Positions 10,101 through 18,373 of a DNA stretch of 64,000 nt are shown here, piece by piece. How positions within the stretch are numbered: the first letter of the stretch is position 1; every line of letters begins with the position of its first letter. Origin of the DNA: Acholeplasmatales bacterium (GTDB lineage Bacteria > Bacillota_I > Bacilli_A > Acholeplasmatales > Anaeroplasmataceae); contig JAFSJY010000064.1 of assembly GCA_017449215.1 (NCBI GenBank), positions 27,466 through 91,465 on the forward strand, in the 5' to 3' direction. Under the pieces are notes generated by a model. That model was not told the origin of the DNA. It did no database searches and was given only the letters and a program-made list of their open reading frames with translations. The position numbers and the translations under genes were made by a program.

Positions 10101-10649
10101 ATATCCCAAAGGGAATATATCTAAAATAGAACCTCTTCTAGAAAATTCACCTGTATTAGTTACAGTATAGGCATTAATATATCCTATCCTTAATAATGAT
10201 TCGCAAACAGCTTTAATATCATATTCCTTATCTACTTCTAGCTTAAAACTACTCTTTTTCCATGTTTCCTTCTTCATTTCATATTTAATAGCCCCATGGA
10301 AATTAGTAATAATTATTCTTTTCTTTTCATTTACTAATGAGCATAATGTATTTATTCTTTCAAATAAGAAATCACCTGTAGCGGAAATCATTTCACTAGA
10401 TACTAGCTCATCTGCAGGGAAAAATAATACATCATCAAAATCATATACAGATTGTGATATTTCATCATAATATTTTTGAGCAGAATATAATGTAGGTAAA
10501 ACGACAAAAATACTTTTACTACCCTTGTAAAAGTCTGAAATAATCAGCATTTGGTTATAGCCATCCGTTGAGCCACCTAGTTTAATTTTATCGTATGCTA
10601 ATATATTAGCCTCAATCCTCATATTAGCAAAGTATTCATAAATATTCAA
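7182..10649 (-). CDS. mfd: Transcription-repair coupling factor Mfd
   Basis: Mfd removes RNA polymerase stalled at DNA lesions and recruits UvrA. At ~1155 residues it is full length. The UvrB-like N-terminal modules occupy roughly residues 1-320; the RNA-polymerase-interacting domain (ELTIGDYIVHYDYGVGKYLG) is near 485; the translocase has Walker A GDVGYGKTEVA near 634, DEEQ near 733, SATPIPRTL just after, and the RIRGRVGRS motif VI region; a C-terminal TRCF domain follows. The frame opens with GTG at 10658, but TTG at 10647-10649 lies 7 bases after AGGTG and is the better start. It follows the aminotransferase gene after a terminator. Confidence 0.96.
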   Translation of the reverse strand: MNIYEYFANMRIEANILAYDKIKLGGSTDGYNQMLIISDFYKGSKSIFVVLPTLYSAQKYYDEISQSVYDFDDVLFFPADELVSSEMISATGDFLFERINTLCSLVNEKKRIIITNFHGAIKYEMKKETWKKSSFKLEVDKEYDIKAVCESLLRIGYINAYTVTNTGEFSRRGSILDIFPLGYDKPVRIDFFDDQIETIKHFDSETQRSIVKLDYVNILPVSEFIYDDNELEIAKNKIYSFLDNYELSQIEDDMYKRDIESLTLHKNLGVLSRYLGFFDDSNTSLFDFCDNKKIYLIDPKKCEETYQRLVLDLNDACGRMSGYSMADLKIFKDYKSLESISNVLIEGVRDIGGVDIKINSKDIVPYNANRKLIGEDLISLKNRKRLIVSIENEERREKLSELLEESGCLLVKINDCNKISQGQINYIKGNIPAFELVDEDFIVINQAAIFDRDDKSHNKAKYKSIYKNAQKISRYDELTIGDYIVHYDYGVGKYLGIITSDLGGIKRDMLHIMYGGKSALYVPLEQISQIMKYAGAGTEGVTINTIGDSAWAKAKARARKKVHDISEKLIALYASRMKAEGFAYPKDSEEQEQFENDFDYELTPDQEKAVKDVKRDMESSRPMDRLICGDVGYGKTEVALRAAFKAVFGGKQVAVLAPTTILVRQHYNTFKSRMEEYGVKVAMLSRFVSKKEQNKIIEDLKGGYIDVIVGTHRLLSAEIQYKDLGLLIIDEEQRFGVTHKEKIKELKVNVDCITLSATPIPRTLQMSMMGIKDLSMIETPPKNRYPIQTYVIERNDRIITDAIERELARGGQVFYLYNKVEDIEDVAAHLKDLVPEARICVGHGKLTKEKLEDIISGFIDKKYDVLLCTTIIETGIDMPDTNTLIIHDADRLGLSQMYQIRGRVGRSSKIAYAYLMYEPRKMLTPEAEKRLATIKEFNELGSGLKIAMRDLSIRGSGDILGEEQSGFIDTIGIDMYLKILQEEIDNIKETDEKKEEKPDRQYVAVVNRTIPKEYINNDDIRIKIHKKIDLIKDEESMNALIEELIDRFGNPDNDLLLYMKEKLMKAYADRLGIQEINKLDGYRLKFTFDLENTKKQDGLFIFKEAPHYNRLKLEYKDKVISFIFDIKGDKDEAFDQIIKFIKLLINHNENEDKIN

Positions 10650-10671
10650 AAATAACACCTACCCATAAACA

Positions 10672-10696
10672 GGAAACAGGACCTAAAAAGGTCCTA
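10672..10696 (-). terminator. Terminator between aminotransferase gene and mfd
   Basis: The - strand transcript has AGGACCT-TTTT-AGGTCCT (10678-10695), nested in an outer AACAGGA/TCCTGTT pairing. The following U-rich run is imperfect (GTTTCC), so efficiency is uncertain. Confidence 0.6.
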
Positions 10697-10711
10697 AAAT
10701 CCTGTTAATTA

Positions 10712-11950
10712 TTAATTTGTAGCATCTATAGCTTCCTTAATCATCTTAGGTAACATCTTGCATTCCTCAAGAGAAATTGCAGAAATTGTTACACGAAGTA
10801 CATTACCCATCGGTATAATATGTATCTTCTTCTTTACTAAATATTCATAAGCCTTATCAGGATTATTTGCAGGAATTGTAATGAAGAATCCACATACAAA
10901 TGGTAAAGTCTTAAGACCTACCTTCTTTGATTCTTCAATAAATGTATTAGCTCTCTTAGCTAATGTAGTTCTTGATACTGCTAGCTCATCCTCAAATGAT
11001 TTAGTTAAATCCTTATCAGTTAAAATCTTAGTAACAAGATTAATACCTAAATTAGTAGTATTACTCCACTTAGCTCTAGCTGAGAATTTATTAGCCTTAT
11101 CAAAATCTACTATATTTTCCTTATTATTAGATACAATGATTTGAGCTCCAATTCTAACACCGTATAAAGCAAATGTCTTAGAACCAGAGAATGCCATAAC
11201 TACAATCGCAGAATCATTTAGTTTCTTATATTTTCTAATATTTCCTCTAGTTGCGTCAAAGCCTCTAGAATCAAAATCTAAATAAGCCATATCATGTAAT
11301 AATATGATTGGTGTACCATCTTTAGATAATTCATTCATCATATCAATTACTGAATCCCATTCAGAATCATTCATTGTATATCCTGTAGGATTATGACAAG
11401 GGTCATTAATTACAAATAATACTCTACCCTGAGTCTTCTTTAATTCTACACATTTATTCTTTAAATCATCAATATTGAATCCACCCTTATCATTAAATAA
11501 TGAATAAGTTAAGAAGTCCTGATGATTCTCATAAGCAATCTGCTTATAATTACCCCACATATATGAAGGAACTAAAATCTTATCACCCTCATTTGCATAG
11601 TTTGCAAATGTAGATGATAAAGCACCTGTACCACCTGGAGTTGCCATTACAGATGTTATATCCTTAAATTCATTATAATATTGTCTAAATACCCATCTCT
11701 TTAAAGAATCATGGAAATCCTTAGATCCTGGAGTAGATGCGTATGCATATTTTTCATCTGTAGATAATAAGCTTAATGCCTTATCAACTGATTTAAAAGA
11801 AAATAGCTTTCCTTCCTCATCATATAACATACCAATTGTTGCATTAACAACTGAATTATCCTTTTTCTTTTCTTCCTTTGCGATAGCGCCTAAAGTAATG
11901 ATATTACTTTTATCTTCCTTTATAACACTTCTTTTAGCTAATAATGTCAT
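10712..11950 (-). CDS. Class I/II PLP-dependent aminotransferase (aspartate/aromatic type)
   Basis: Transfers an amino group between an amino acid and a 2-oxoacid using pyridoxal phosphate. The 412-residue protein shows the fold-type I landmarks: NDPCHNPTGY near residue 195, HDMAYLDFDSRGF near 230, the PLP lysine in SGSKTFALYGVRIGA near 258, and a late Arg in NVLRVTI that should bind the substrate carboxylate. The pattern is closest to aspartate/aromatic aminotransferases (AspC/TyrB group); the exact substrate cannot be read from sequence. A TGC-TACAAT extended -10 lies at 11971-11980. Monocistronic between two terminators. Confidence 0.9.
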   Translation of the reverse strand: MTLLAKRSVIKEDKSNIITLGAIAKEEKKKDNSVVNATIGMLYDEEGKLFSFKSVDKALSLLSTDEKYAYASTPGSKDFHDSLKRWVFRQYYNEFKDITSVMATPGGTGALSSTFANYANEGDKILVPSYMWGNYKQIAYENHQDFLTYSLFNDKGGFNIDDLKNKCVELKKTQGRVLFVINDPCHNPTGYTMNDSEWDSVIDMMNELSKDGTPIILLHDMAYLDFDSRGFDATRGNIRKYKKLNDSAIVVMAFSGSKTFALYGVRIGAQIIVSNNKENIVDFDKANKFSARAKWSNTTNLGINLVTKILTDKDLTKSFEDELAVSRTTLAKRANTFIEESKKVGLKTLPFVCGFFITIPANNPDKAYEYLVKKKIHIIPMGNVLRVTISAISLEECKMLPKMIKEAIDATN

Positions 11951-12011
11951 GTTAGCACCTCAATTCTTTAATATTGTAGCACTAAAATATTTATAAATAA
12001 ATAATTAATTA

Positions 12012-12043
12012 ATAAAAAAACATGGCTGACCAATTGGTCAGCC
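12012..12043 (-). terminator. Terminator of the Hsp20 operon
   Basis: A perfect 20-bp palindrome GGCTGACCAATTGGTCAGCC (12024-12043) is followed on the - strand by ATG and seven T residues. It lies just after the second Hsp20 stop. Confidence 0.9.
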
Positions 12044-12060
12044 TGGGGGAAGGAGAATGG

Positions 12061-12444
12061 TTATTCAATGGAAATTGTCTTCTTCTCTACTTTTTCAACA
12101 ATCTTCTTTTTAACCATAACAGTTAAGATGCCATTCTCCAATTTAGCTGTTACATTATCCATATCAGCGTCTAGGACCTGGAATCCTCTAGAAAAATTAT
12201 ATGTAGAGACAATTTCATGTCTTAAATACTTATTATCTTTATTTTCTTCCTTATTATCTTGCTTAACAGAGATTGTTAATACATCATCCTCAAGCTCGAT
12301 ACTAATATTTTCTTTAGCAATGCCTGGAACCTCCATATTTAGAATATATCCATCATTAGTTTCTTCTAAATCTGCATTACCATTAAATGCATTAAATCCA
12401 AAGAAATCATTTAAATCATAATTATAATTTCTTAAATCAAACAT
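12061..12444 (-). CDS. Hsp20/alpha-crystallin small heat-shock protein (second of pair)
   Basis: ATP-independent holdase chaperone that binds unfolding proteins. The 127 residues contain the alpha-crystallin domain from about residue 25 to 120 (LNMEVPGIAKENISIELEDD, then the ANLENGILTV-type motif as AKLENGILTVMVKKK). A short C-terminal tail KKTISIE gives an I-x-I-like motif. It lies 18 bases after the other Hsp20 gene with its own SD (AGGAGGT), in one HrcA-type controlled operon. It shares the fold with its neighbour but is clearly diverged. Confidence 0.93.
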   Translation of the reverse strand: MFDLRNYNYDLNDFFGFNAFNGNADLEETNDGYILNMEVPGIAKENISIELEDDVLTISVKQDNKEENKDNKYLRHEIVSTYNFSRGFQVLDADMDNVTAKLENGILTVMVKKKIVEKVEKKTISIE

Positions 12445-12462
12445 AATTAATACCTCCTATAA

Positions 12463-12855
12463 TTATTCAATAACAATTTTCTTCTTTTCTTTAACTTCTG
12501 GCTTCTTAGGACATAAGATTACCTCTAAGATACCATTTTCATACTTTGCAGAAATTGATTCTTCATCAAAATCCTCAAATCGAATACTACGTTCATATGC
12601 GCATTCACTTCTTTCCTTTACTAAATACTTCTTAGTATTTTCTTCCTTTTCTTCTTTCTTACACTCAGTCTTAATTGTTAATAAAGAATTTTCAAAATCA
12701 ATTTTGATATCCTCCTTATTAACACCTGGGATTGCAGCGTAGACATGATAATTACCATCCTCTACTGTTACATTAATAGGGAATGATTTCTTATCTCCTT
12801 CGTTAAATAAATTGCAATTCATTTGATTTGCTAAGTCATATAATAATTCAAACAT
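12463..12855 (-). CDS. Hsp20/alpha-crystallin small heat-shock protein (first of pair)
   Basis: Small heat-shock holdase, 130 residues. The alpha-crystallin domain runs about residues 25-115, with YAAIPGVNKEDIKIDFENS and the hallmark AKYENGILEVILCPKK. The tail ends EKKKIVIE, giving the I-x-I-type anchor used for oligomerisation. It is the first gene behind a promoter flanked by two CIRCE elements, so heat induction through HrcA is expected. The two paralogs may form mixed oligomers (inference). Confidence 0.94.
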   Translation of the reverse strand: MFELLYDLANQMNCNLFNEGDKKSFPINVTVEDGNYHVYAAIPGVNKEDIKIDFENSLLTIKTECKKEEKEENTKKYLVKERSECAYERSIRFEDFDEESISAKYENGILEVILCPKKPEVKEKKKIVIE

Positions 12856-12888
12856 AATTTGTTACCGTCCTTTTTCATAATTTATTCG

Positions 12889-12915
12889 TTAGCACTCTAT
12901 ACACCTCAGTGCTAA
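12889..12915 (-). promoter_or_regulatory. CIRCE operator, gene-proximal copy
   Basis: TTAGCACTC-N9-CAGTGCTAA matches the HrcA operator consensus TTAGCACTC-N9-GAGTGCTAA with one mismatch. It lies between the promoter and the first Hsp20 gene. Confidence 0.93.
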
Positions 12916-12925
12916 TTACACTTAT

Positions 12926-12953
12926 AGTATAACACATATTTTAGCACTGTCAA
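12926..12953 (-). promoter_or_regulatory. Promoter of the Hsp20 operon
   Basis: TTGACA (12948-12953) and TATACT (12926-12931) on the - strand are 16 bases apart. The -35 box lies within the distal CIRCE element. Confidence 0.85.
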
Positions 12954-12967
12954 CACCTAAGTGCTAA
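12941..12967 (-). promoter_or_regulatory. CIRCE operator, distal copy overlapping the -35 box
   Basis: TTAGCACTG-N9-AAGTGCTAA is a second CIRCE with the inner arm base changed on each side. Its overlap with TTGACA implies that HrcA would directly block RNA polymerase. Confidence 0.9.
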
Positions 12968-12982
12968 TTTTTTTAAAAAAAT

Positions 12983-13019
12983 TTATAAAAAAACGACCAT
13001 AGTCAATTGACCACGGTCA
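12983..13019 (-). terminator. Terminator after the DUF523 gene
   Basis: The - strand hairpin has GACC/GGTC outer arms and GTCAATTGAC inside, followed by GTTTTTTTA. The gene's TGA stop (13017-13019) is part of the hairpin. Confidence 0.75.
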
Positions 13020-13448
13020 TAATAATCTTTCTATCTCATTTTCATTATAGATAATTATATTATTTTCTTTTAATAGCTTAGCTGTAATACCCATGCCATT
13101 AATTTTATTCTTAGTAAATGTACCATCATAAATATAAGTTGAACCACAAGATGGAGAGCCATCCTTTAATACAGCCTTTGTTATATTAGATATTCCAACA
13201 AGCTGTAATGCTTGATAAGCACCACTTAAATAATTAGATGTTACATCATTACCTTTATTAGATATTACTAAATCTCCCTTTATTTCGGATGGGTCTCTAG
13301 GAATTGATAATCCACCCATAACCTCAGGACATATAGGTATAAGCTCATATTTCTTTTTTAATTCTTCTATTAGTGGATTATAATTATTCTTTCCGTTATA
13401 TTTACAATTCACTCCTAAAAGACAAGCAGATATTAAAAGCTTTTCCAT
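13017..13448 (-). CDS. DUF523 family protein (putative Fe-S enzyme, TudS-like)
   Basis: Members of DUF523 include TudS, a [4Fe-4S] enzyme that removes sulfur from thiouracil. The 143 residues carry the family cysteines C9, C15, C40 (in ICPEVMGG) and C101 (in DGSPSCG), and the SACLLGVNCKYNG start. It follows purA after one base, so it is likely cotranscribed with purine synthesis. Desulfidase activity is family knowledge for some members, not shown here. Confidence 0.8.
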   Translation of the reverse strand: MEKLLISACLLGVNCKYNGKNNYNPLIEELKKKYELIPICPEVMGGLSIPRDPSEIKGDLVISNKGNDVTSNYLSGAYQALQLVGISNITKAVLKDGSPSCGSTYIYDGTFTKNKINGMGITAKLLKENNIIIYNENEIERLL

Positions 13449-13449
13449 A

Positions 13450-14730
13450 TTAGAATATTTCTTTTAATCTAATAGTTTGCTTACGATCTGGACCTACAGA
13501 GAAGATTACTACCTCAGAATGAGTTAATTCCTCAACCTTTCTAATATAGTTCTTAGCTGCCTCAGGTAATTCATCAAAAGATGTTACATTTGTAATATCT
13601 TCCTTCCAGCCTGGTAATGTAACATATAATGGCTTACATTTTTCAAATTCAGCTAATGTTGCAGGAACTGTTGTTACCTTCTTACCATCAATTTCATAAG
13701 CATAACAAATCTTAACCTCATCAAGACCTGATAATACATCAAATAGCATTAATGATAAATAATTAATACCAGATACTCTTCTTGCATAATTTAGGGCTAC
13801 AGCGTCTAACCAGCCAACTCTTCTTGGACGCTTAGTTACTGTACCATATTCGTGACCCCTTTCACGAATATAATGAGCTAAGTCACCTTCGATTTCAGTT
13901 GGGAATGGACCTTCACCAACTCTTGTAGTATATGCCTTACAAATACCTAATACATTATTAATATATCTTGGGGCAATACCAGCATTTAGAGGAACAGATG
14001 CGGCAGTAGGTGATGATGATGTGACATAAGGATATGTACCATGATCAATACAAAGCATTACACCCTGTGCACCCTCAAATAAAATCTTTGAATTCTTTTC
14101 TATTTCTTGCTCTAAAAGCTCAGATGTATCACATACAAAAGGCTTAATCTTCTTACCATATTCAACATACTCATTGTATACAGTATCAAAGTCTAATGTA
14201 TCTAATCCAAGCATTTTTAATTCCATGTTCTTAATATTTAAAGCATCTCTTAAAGCTACCTTAAATAATTCAGGCTCAATTAAATCAGCGATTCTAATAC
14301 CAACTCTTGATGCCTTATCAGTATAACAAGGACCAATACCACGCTTTGTAGTACCAATCTTCTTATCACCCTTAAATTGCTCATAAGCGCCATCTAACAT
14401 TTCATGATAAGGTAAAACTATATGAGCTCTATTTGAAACAAATAGCTGATAGTTCTTAATACCTCTAGCCTCTAATCCAGCTAGCTCCTCTAGCATTTGC
14501 TTAGGATTAATAACCATACCATTAGCCATAACATTCTTAATATGTGGACTGAAAATACCAGAAGGAATACTTCTTAAAGCAAACTTCTCTCCATCAAATG
14601 TAATAGTATGACCAGCATTGTTACCACCCTGGCTTCTTACTACAACATCAGCCTCTTGAGCTAGATAATCAGTAATCTTTCCTTTTCCTTCGTCGCCCCA
14701 TTGGCTACCTACAACTACTAAAGTACTCAT
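13450..14730 (-). CDS. purA: Adenylosuccinate synthetase
   Basis: Catalyses IMP + Asp + GTP to adenylosuccinate, the first committed step to AMP. The 426-residue product begins MSTLVVVGSQWGDEGKGKIT with the GTP-binding loop; GNNAGHTI supplies the catalytic His, GTTKRGIGPCY binds IMP, and the C-terminal half has TRVGEGPFPTE and TKRPRRVGWLD. The frame opens five codons earlier, but that ATG overlaps the SD (GGAGAGA) for the ATG at 14728-14730, which gives the standard start. Confidence 0.97.
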   Translation of the reverse strand: MSTLVVVGSQWGDEGKGKITDYLAQEADVVVRSQGGNNAGHTITFDGEKFALRSIPSGIFSPHIKNVMANGMVINPKQMLEELAGLEARGIKNYQLFVSNRAHIVLPYHEMLDGAYEQFKGDKKIGTTKRGIGPCYTDKASRVGIRIADLIEPELFKVALRDALNIKNMELKMLGLDTLDFDTVYNEYVEYGKKIKPFVCDTSELLEQEIEKNSKILFEGAQGVMLCIDHGTYPYVTSSSPTAASVPLNAGIAPRYINNVLGICKAYTTRVGEGPFPTEIEGDLAHYIRERGHEYGTVTKRPRRVGWLDAVALNYARRVSGINYLSLMLFDVLSGLDEVKICYAYEIDGKKVTTVPATLAEFEKCKPLYVTLPGWKEDITNVTSFDELPEAAKNYIRKVEELTHSEVVIFSVGPDRKQTIRLKEIF

Positions 14731-14802
14731 AATAACTCTCTCCATTCATTTCTTGTACTATTCTATTATAATACTTATAACCTTTAAAACAAATAATTAT
14801 TT

Positions 14803-15141
14803 TTATTTATTTGTCTTACCAATAATAGACTTAATATAATTATCATTCATTTTAATTTCTAAGAAGGCATCATTAACCAATTTAATCATTTTATAAACGA
14901 CATCATAAATCTTATTAATCTTTCTATAATAACCAGAATGACTAATAGAACAATTAGATACTATCTCATCTACCTTTGCTTCGTTATCAATAATATATTC
15001 CTTAAGTATCATTAAATAATCATTGCCATATAATTCCTTACCAAAATCGAAAAAAATACAGGCCAAATTCAATATCAATCTATCATGGCCTGTATTCTTC
15101 TCTATTAATTTATCTATTACATTTTTACGTCTCTTATTCAT
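14803..15141 (-). CDS. Hypothetical protein, 112 residues
   Basis: I do not recognise this protein. It is basic at the N-terminus (MNKRRKNVIDKL) and mostly helical, with a hydrophobic stretch LILNLACIFFDFG near residues 22-34 that looks too short and mixed for a membrane helix. An AAAGGAG motif lies 20-odd bases before the ATG, too far for normal use, so translation may be weak. It follows an XRE regulator gene by 33 bases, suggesting a two-gene unit, possibly a small regulatory or mobile-element remnant (inference). Confidence 0.55.
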   Translation of the reverse strand: MNKRRKNVIDKLIEKNTGHDRLILNLACIFFDFGKELYGNDYLMILKEYIIDNEAKVDEIVSNCSISHSGYYRKINKIYDVVYKMIKLVNDAFLEIKMNDNYIKSIIGKTNK

Positions 15142-15174
15142 AAAAAACTATGCTAAGCATATCTCCTTTCGACA

Positions 15175-15402
15175 TTAAATCTCATAATTAGAATTAAAAG
15201 TAGAAAAGAATTCGCTAACACTTATTCCTAAAACAACTGTAATCTTATATAATGTCTTAATTCCAACACTACATTTGCCATTCTCGATATTATGCATCGC
15301 CTTTCTAGAAATACCAGCTGCGTTGCATAATTCCTCCTGAGATATTCCCCTTTGCTTTCTTAATTCAGTTATTCTAGTTCCTATTGTAAGTGTTAGTTCC
15401 AT
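15175..15402 (-). CDS. XRE-family helix-turn-helix regulator
   Basis: A 75-residue single-domain DNA-binding protein. The HTH_3 fold spans residues 7-62: RITELRKQRGISQEELCNAA then GISRKAMHNIENGK, the recognition-helix region, and TLYKITVVLGISVSEFF. It resembles phage/plasmid Cro-like regulators. SD AAGAGG precedes the ATG. It shares a presumed transcript with the 112-residue gene; its targets are unknown. Confidence 0.88.
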   Translation of the reverse strand: MELTLTIGTRITELRKQRGISQEELCNAAGISRKAMHNIENGKCSVGIKTLYKITVVLGISVSEFFSTFNSNYEI

Positions 15403-15503
15403 TTTTGTGTTCCTCTTATGAATAATTATCTATAAAGGGGTATAAAACTACCACGTACTATAATACGCATTTGCTCTATTTTTATAAAAAAATCTAAAAT
15501 ATA

Positions 15504-15531
15504 TTAAAAAACACACCCATGACGAGTGTAT
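15504..15531 (-). terminator. Terminator after the PtsI-like gene
   Basis: ACACTC-GTCAT-GGGTGT (one G-U pair) followed by GTTTTTT on the - strand, about ten bases after the stop at 15542. Confidence 0.8.
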
Positions 15532-15541
15532 TTTTATAAAA

Positions 15542-17050
15542 TTATTTCTTATTCATATATTCACTATAGCTCATATTAAGCATAGTAATCAATGGTGGAG
15601 AAACTGATAATCTCTTAATACCTATTTCATAGAATTTTAAGGCTACTTCCTTAATAGAAGCTATTTCACCACATACTGATAAAGGCTTACCACTCTTATT
15701 AGCAAATTCTACTACAGGCTTTAATAATTCTATTAGATTATCTACATATTTTGATACATCACTAAAATCCTCTCTACTAATACCATATAGTTCCATAGTT
15801 AAATCATTAGTACCAATAGAAATAAAATCAGTCTTAACAAAGTCTGTTACATGCTCTAATGCGTCCTTAGTTTCGAGCATCATACCAATTGAAGGAACGC
15901 TATATTCATTTCTTCTAGCGATTTTAATAACCCAATCTCTTAAATATTCAAATTCAGAATTAGAATAAATCATAGGAAACATTATCTTTACTGAATTATT
16001 AGTATTTGCCTTCATAAGGGCAGATACCTGAGCCTCAAATATTTCAGGATTCATAATATAATTATTAATTCCCTTTTTATCTGATTGTAAATATTTAATT
16101 ATCTTATCATCACCAACATCAAATGTTCTAAATGTAATAGGCTTTCCCTTCATCATTTTAACAGCTTCACTATAAATAGAATACTGTTCTAGGAAGGTAT
16201 AAGGTAAATCAGCATTCATAAATAGCATTTCAGTTCTATATAACCCTATCGCATCAAAATTATATTCATTTGCCTTTAATACCTCAAAGCTATTGGAAAC
16301 ATTAGCTAAGAATTCAAATTCAGGTTCATGAGCAATTGCTGCTTTAGATGTAAATATTCTTTTGCTGTTTTCACCATTAAATAGATCCTCATCCTTTTTG
16401 GATGGATTAACATCAATCTCATTAAATCTAGTATCAATAATGATAGTATCATCTGATTCACAATCGATATCTGCTATTACATAAGGAATTTCAAATGAAC
16501 GACATAAAATTGCAGAATGGGATGTATATCCACCTCTTTTAGCAATTACACCAACAAGACTTTTTCTTCTTTGAATTAATAATGATGGATATAATACATC
16601 AGTAACTAAAATATATCTATCATCATCAGAAAAATCATTTCTTTGGCTCATATTTCTAATTAATCTATCAGTAACATCACTAATATCATTAGCTCTTTCT
16701 CTTAAATAATTAGATTTAGAGTTTAATAGATTATGAATATATACATCCATAACAGTTTCTACCGCAGCCTCAGCACTTAATCCATCCTGCTCAATCTTAT
16801 CAGTAACACCCTTTCTTAAAATAGGGTCTACTGCAATCAATCTTTCTGTTTCTAAATAATCTGCTAAATCAGGATTCTTATGCTTCATATCAATAAGCTC
16901 ATTAGATGTTCTTTGAATTGAATGATTTAGCTTAACAATCTCTATATTCTTAGAAACAAATTTAGTTGATTCATTATTTTCCTTTATTAACTTTAAAGCT
17001 TCACCCATTACATATCCATCGGATAGTATTTCATTAATTTTGTATTTCAT
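15542..17050 (-). CDS. Divergent PEP-utilising enzyme, PTS Enzyme I-like
   Basis: Enzyme I moves phosphate from PEP to HPr in the sugar phosphotransferase system. Of 502 residues, the swivelling phosphohistidine domain shows GGYTSHSAILCRS with H178, and the PEP-binding barrel shows GLYRTEMLFM (R272), TFRTFDVGDDK (R308), DFISIGTNDLT near 410-418, the catalytic-type Cys in CGEIAS (C460) and LSVSPPLI. It is ~70 residues shorter than usual EI and its N-terminal HPr-binding part is poorly recognisable. No HPr or Enzyme II is present in the window. It is the last gene of a four-gene unit with a glycosyltransferase and PHP phosphatase, so it may serve a dedicated phosphorelay or an altered PEP reaction. 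Confidence 0.85.
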   Translation of the reverse strand: MKYKINEILSDGYVMGEALKLIKENNESTKFVSKNIEIVKLNHSIQRTSNELIDMKHKNPDLADYLETERLIAVDPILRKGVTDKIEQDGLSAEAAVETVMDVYIHNLLNSKSNYLRERANDISDVTDRLIRNMSQRNDFSDDDRYILVTDVLYPSLLIQRRKSLVGVIAKRGGYTSHSAILCRSFEIPYVIADIDCESDDTIIIDTRFNEIDVNPSKKDEDLFNGENSKRIFTSKAAIAHEPEFEFLANVSNSFEVLKANEYNFDAIGLYRTEMLFMNADLPYTFLEQYSIYSEAVKMMKGKPITFRTFDVGDDKIIKYLQSDKKGINNYIMNPEIFEAQVSALMKANTNNSVKIMFPMIYSNSEFEYLRDWVIKIARRNEYSVPSIGMMLETKDALEHVTDFVKTDFISIGTNDLTMELYGISREDFSDVSKYVDNLIELLKPVVEFANKSGKPLSVCGEIASIKEVALKFYEIGIKRLSVSPPLITMLNMSYSEYMNKK

Positions 17051-17056
17051 AAATTA

Positions 17057-17893
17057 TCACTTTATTTCCATTTTATTTAATACATCTAATTTTAAATCTT
17101 TAACCATTTCAAGTACTGCCTTAACATTATCATTTCCTAAGGCCTTAGGCTCATGTGCATCCGCACCAATAATTAATTTTAATTTATTAGGATTCTTATC
17201 CATATATTCCTTAACAACCTTAAAAAATTCAATATTAGGATATAACCATAAATCTCTATTGTTTTTATCCTTTGAATATTTTAATCCATTAGTATTTATT
17301 TCAAAATAAATATCATGCTTAACACATAAATCTATTAGCTTTAAGCAAATTTCCTTTGCCTTATCATCAAATTCATTCTTACCATTAATAGATTTATAAT
17401 CAAATAAATATAAATCTGGATGTGCTAAATAATCAAATAATTCAGTCTCAATAGCTCTTTTAGCACATTCATAATAACAATCTACATTCTTATAAGTAAT
17501 ATCCTTATATGTATCTAATACTCTTCCTTCTCCATTAAAGAAATGAATACCTAATATCATGTAATCTAATTTACTTCTTAATTTCTTATACCAATCATCA
17601 TTATTATATAAATATTCAGATTCACAACCCTTATATAATTTAATATTATATTTAGATTTTAGATTATCAATTTCATTTAATAAATTATCAAAGGTATTAA
17701 TATCCATATTCTCATAACAATAATTCTCTTCCCATTCTTCCTTAGTCATACCATGATTTAAAGGAATAGGGGCATGATCACTAATACCTAGCTCTTCCAT
17801 ATTTAAATTTACAGCCTCTTTAACATAGTCTTCTACATCACCCTTGGCATGGACACAATATTTAGTGTGGGTATGATAATTATTCTTTAACAT
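17057..17893 (-). CDS. PHP-domain histidinol-phosphatase-like phosphoesterase
   Basis: HisJ-type PHP enzymes hydrolyse histidinol phosphate and related phosphate esters with bound metals. The 278 residues show NYHTHTKYCVHAKG (N-terminal metal His pair), GISDHAPIP, the ESEYLY and GIHFF segments, LAHPDLY and the C-terminal GADAHEPKALG. These are the metal-site motifs in order. No other his genes are nearby, so the substrate could be another sugar or alcohol phosphate. SD GAGGT precedes ATG. It sits 3 bases after the XRE-like gene and 6 before the Enzyme I-like gene. Confidence 0.88.
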   Translation of the reverse strand: MLKNNYHTHTKYCVHAKGDVEDYVKEAVNLNMEELGISDHAPIPLNHGMTKEEWEENYCYENMDINTFDNLLNEIDNLKSKYNIKLYKGCESEYLYNNDDWYKKLRSKLDYMILGIHFFNGEGRVLDTYKDITYKNVDCYYECAKRAIETELFDYLAHPDLYLFDYKSINGKNEFDDKAKEICLKLIDLCVKHDIYFEINTNGLKYSKDKNNRDLWLYPNIEFFKVVKEYMDKNPNKLKLIIGADAHEPKALGNDNVKAVLEMVKDLKLDVLNKMEIK

Positions 17894-17896
17894 AGC

Positions 17897-18373
17897 TTAC
17901 CTCAATCTCTTCTTTGAATATAAATACATGCATCCAAAAGATACTAATATTTCATTTAATAATTCTATATCTCTAATTTCATTAATTAAGAAATATCTAA
18001 TTATCTTATCAAAATCATCATTTCCTAATTTATATGATAGCTTACTTAATACATTAATTGTATCATTTAATGATAAATTTAAATAGATACATATAGCAAC
18101 TGCTAATCCTTTTGATGGAATAGCACTATATCTAAATAAATCATTTAATTTATCAAATTCTACACCTAATTTATTAGCTAAATCATTTATATCGATATTA
18201 TAATCTAAAAATAATCTAATATTTAATGCATCAACATTATTATGTCTATACATACTATCAATATTATTATAAGCATCATAATTAGTAATAGAATCCTCAC
18301 AACAAGGAATATCTGGGATCTTAACCTCACCAAGATAGCTTCTAATCTTAATCTTTAATTGTTCCTTATCCAT
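17897..18373 (-). CDS. XRE-like protein with C-terminal SEFIR-free helical regulatory domain
   Basis: A 158-residue helical protein. Residues about 60-155 (LANKLGVEFDKLNDLFRYSA, then SKGLAVAICIYLNLSLNDT, then RYFLINEIRDIELLNEIL) resemble the HTH plus trailing helical repeat found in some Bacillota XRE proteins where each helix pair reads like L-x-LSLEETNELL. DNA binding is possible but the HTH is weak. ATG at 18371-18373 is preferred over GTG at 18382 because AGGACGTG lies upstream. It overlaps the glycosyltransferase stop by 8 bases, so translation is coupled. I cannot assign a definite family. Confidence 0.6.
   Translation of the reverse strand: MDKEQLKIKIRSYLGEVKIPDIPCCEDSITNYDAYNNIDSMYRHNNVDALNIRLFLDYNIDINDLANKLGVEFDKLNDLFRYSAIPSKGLAVAICIYLNLSLNDTINVLSKLSYKLGNDDFDKIIRYFLINEIRDIELLNEILVSFGCMYLYSKKRLR

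Noticed and set aside
15440..15475. CGTA-N6-TACG dyad as XRE operator
   Set aside because: Only four base pairs; too weak to claim.
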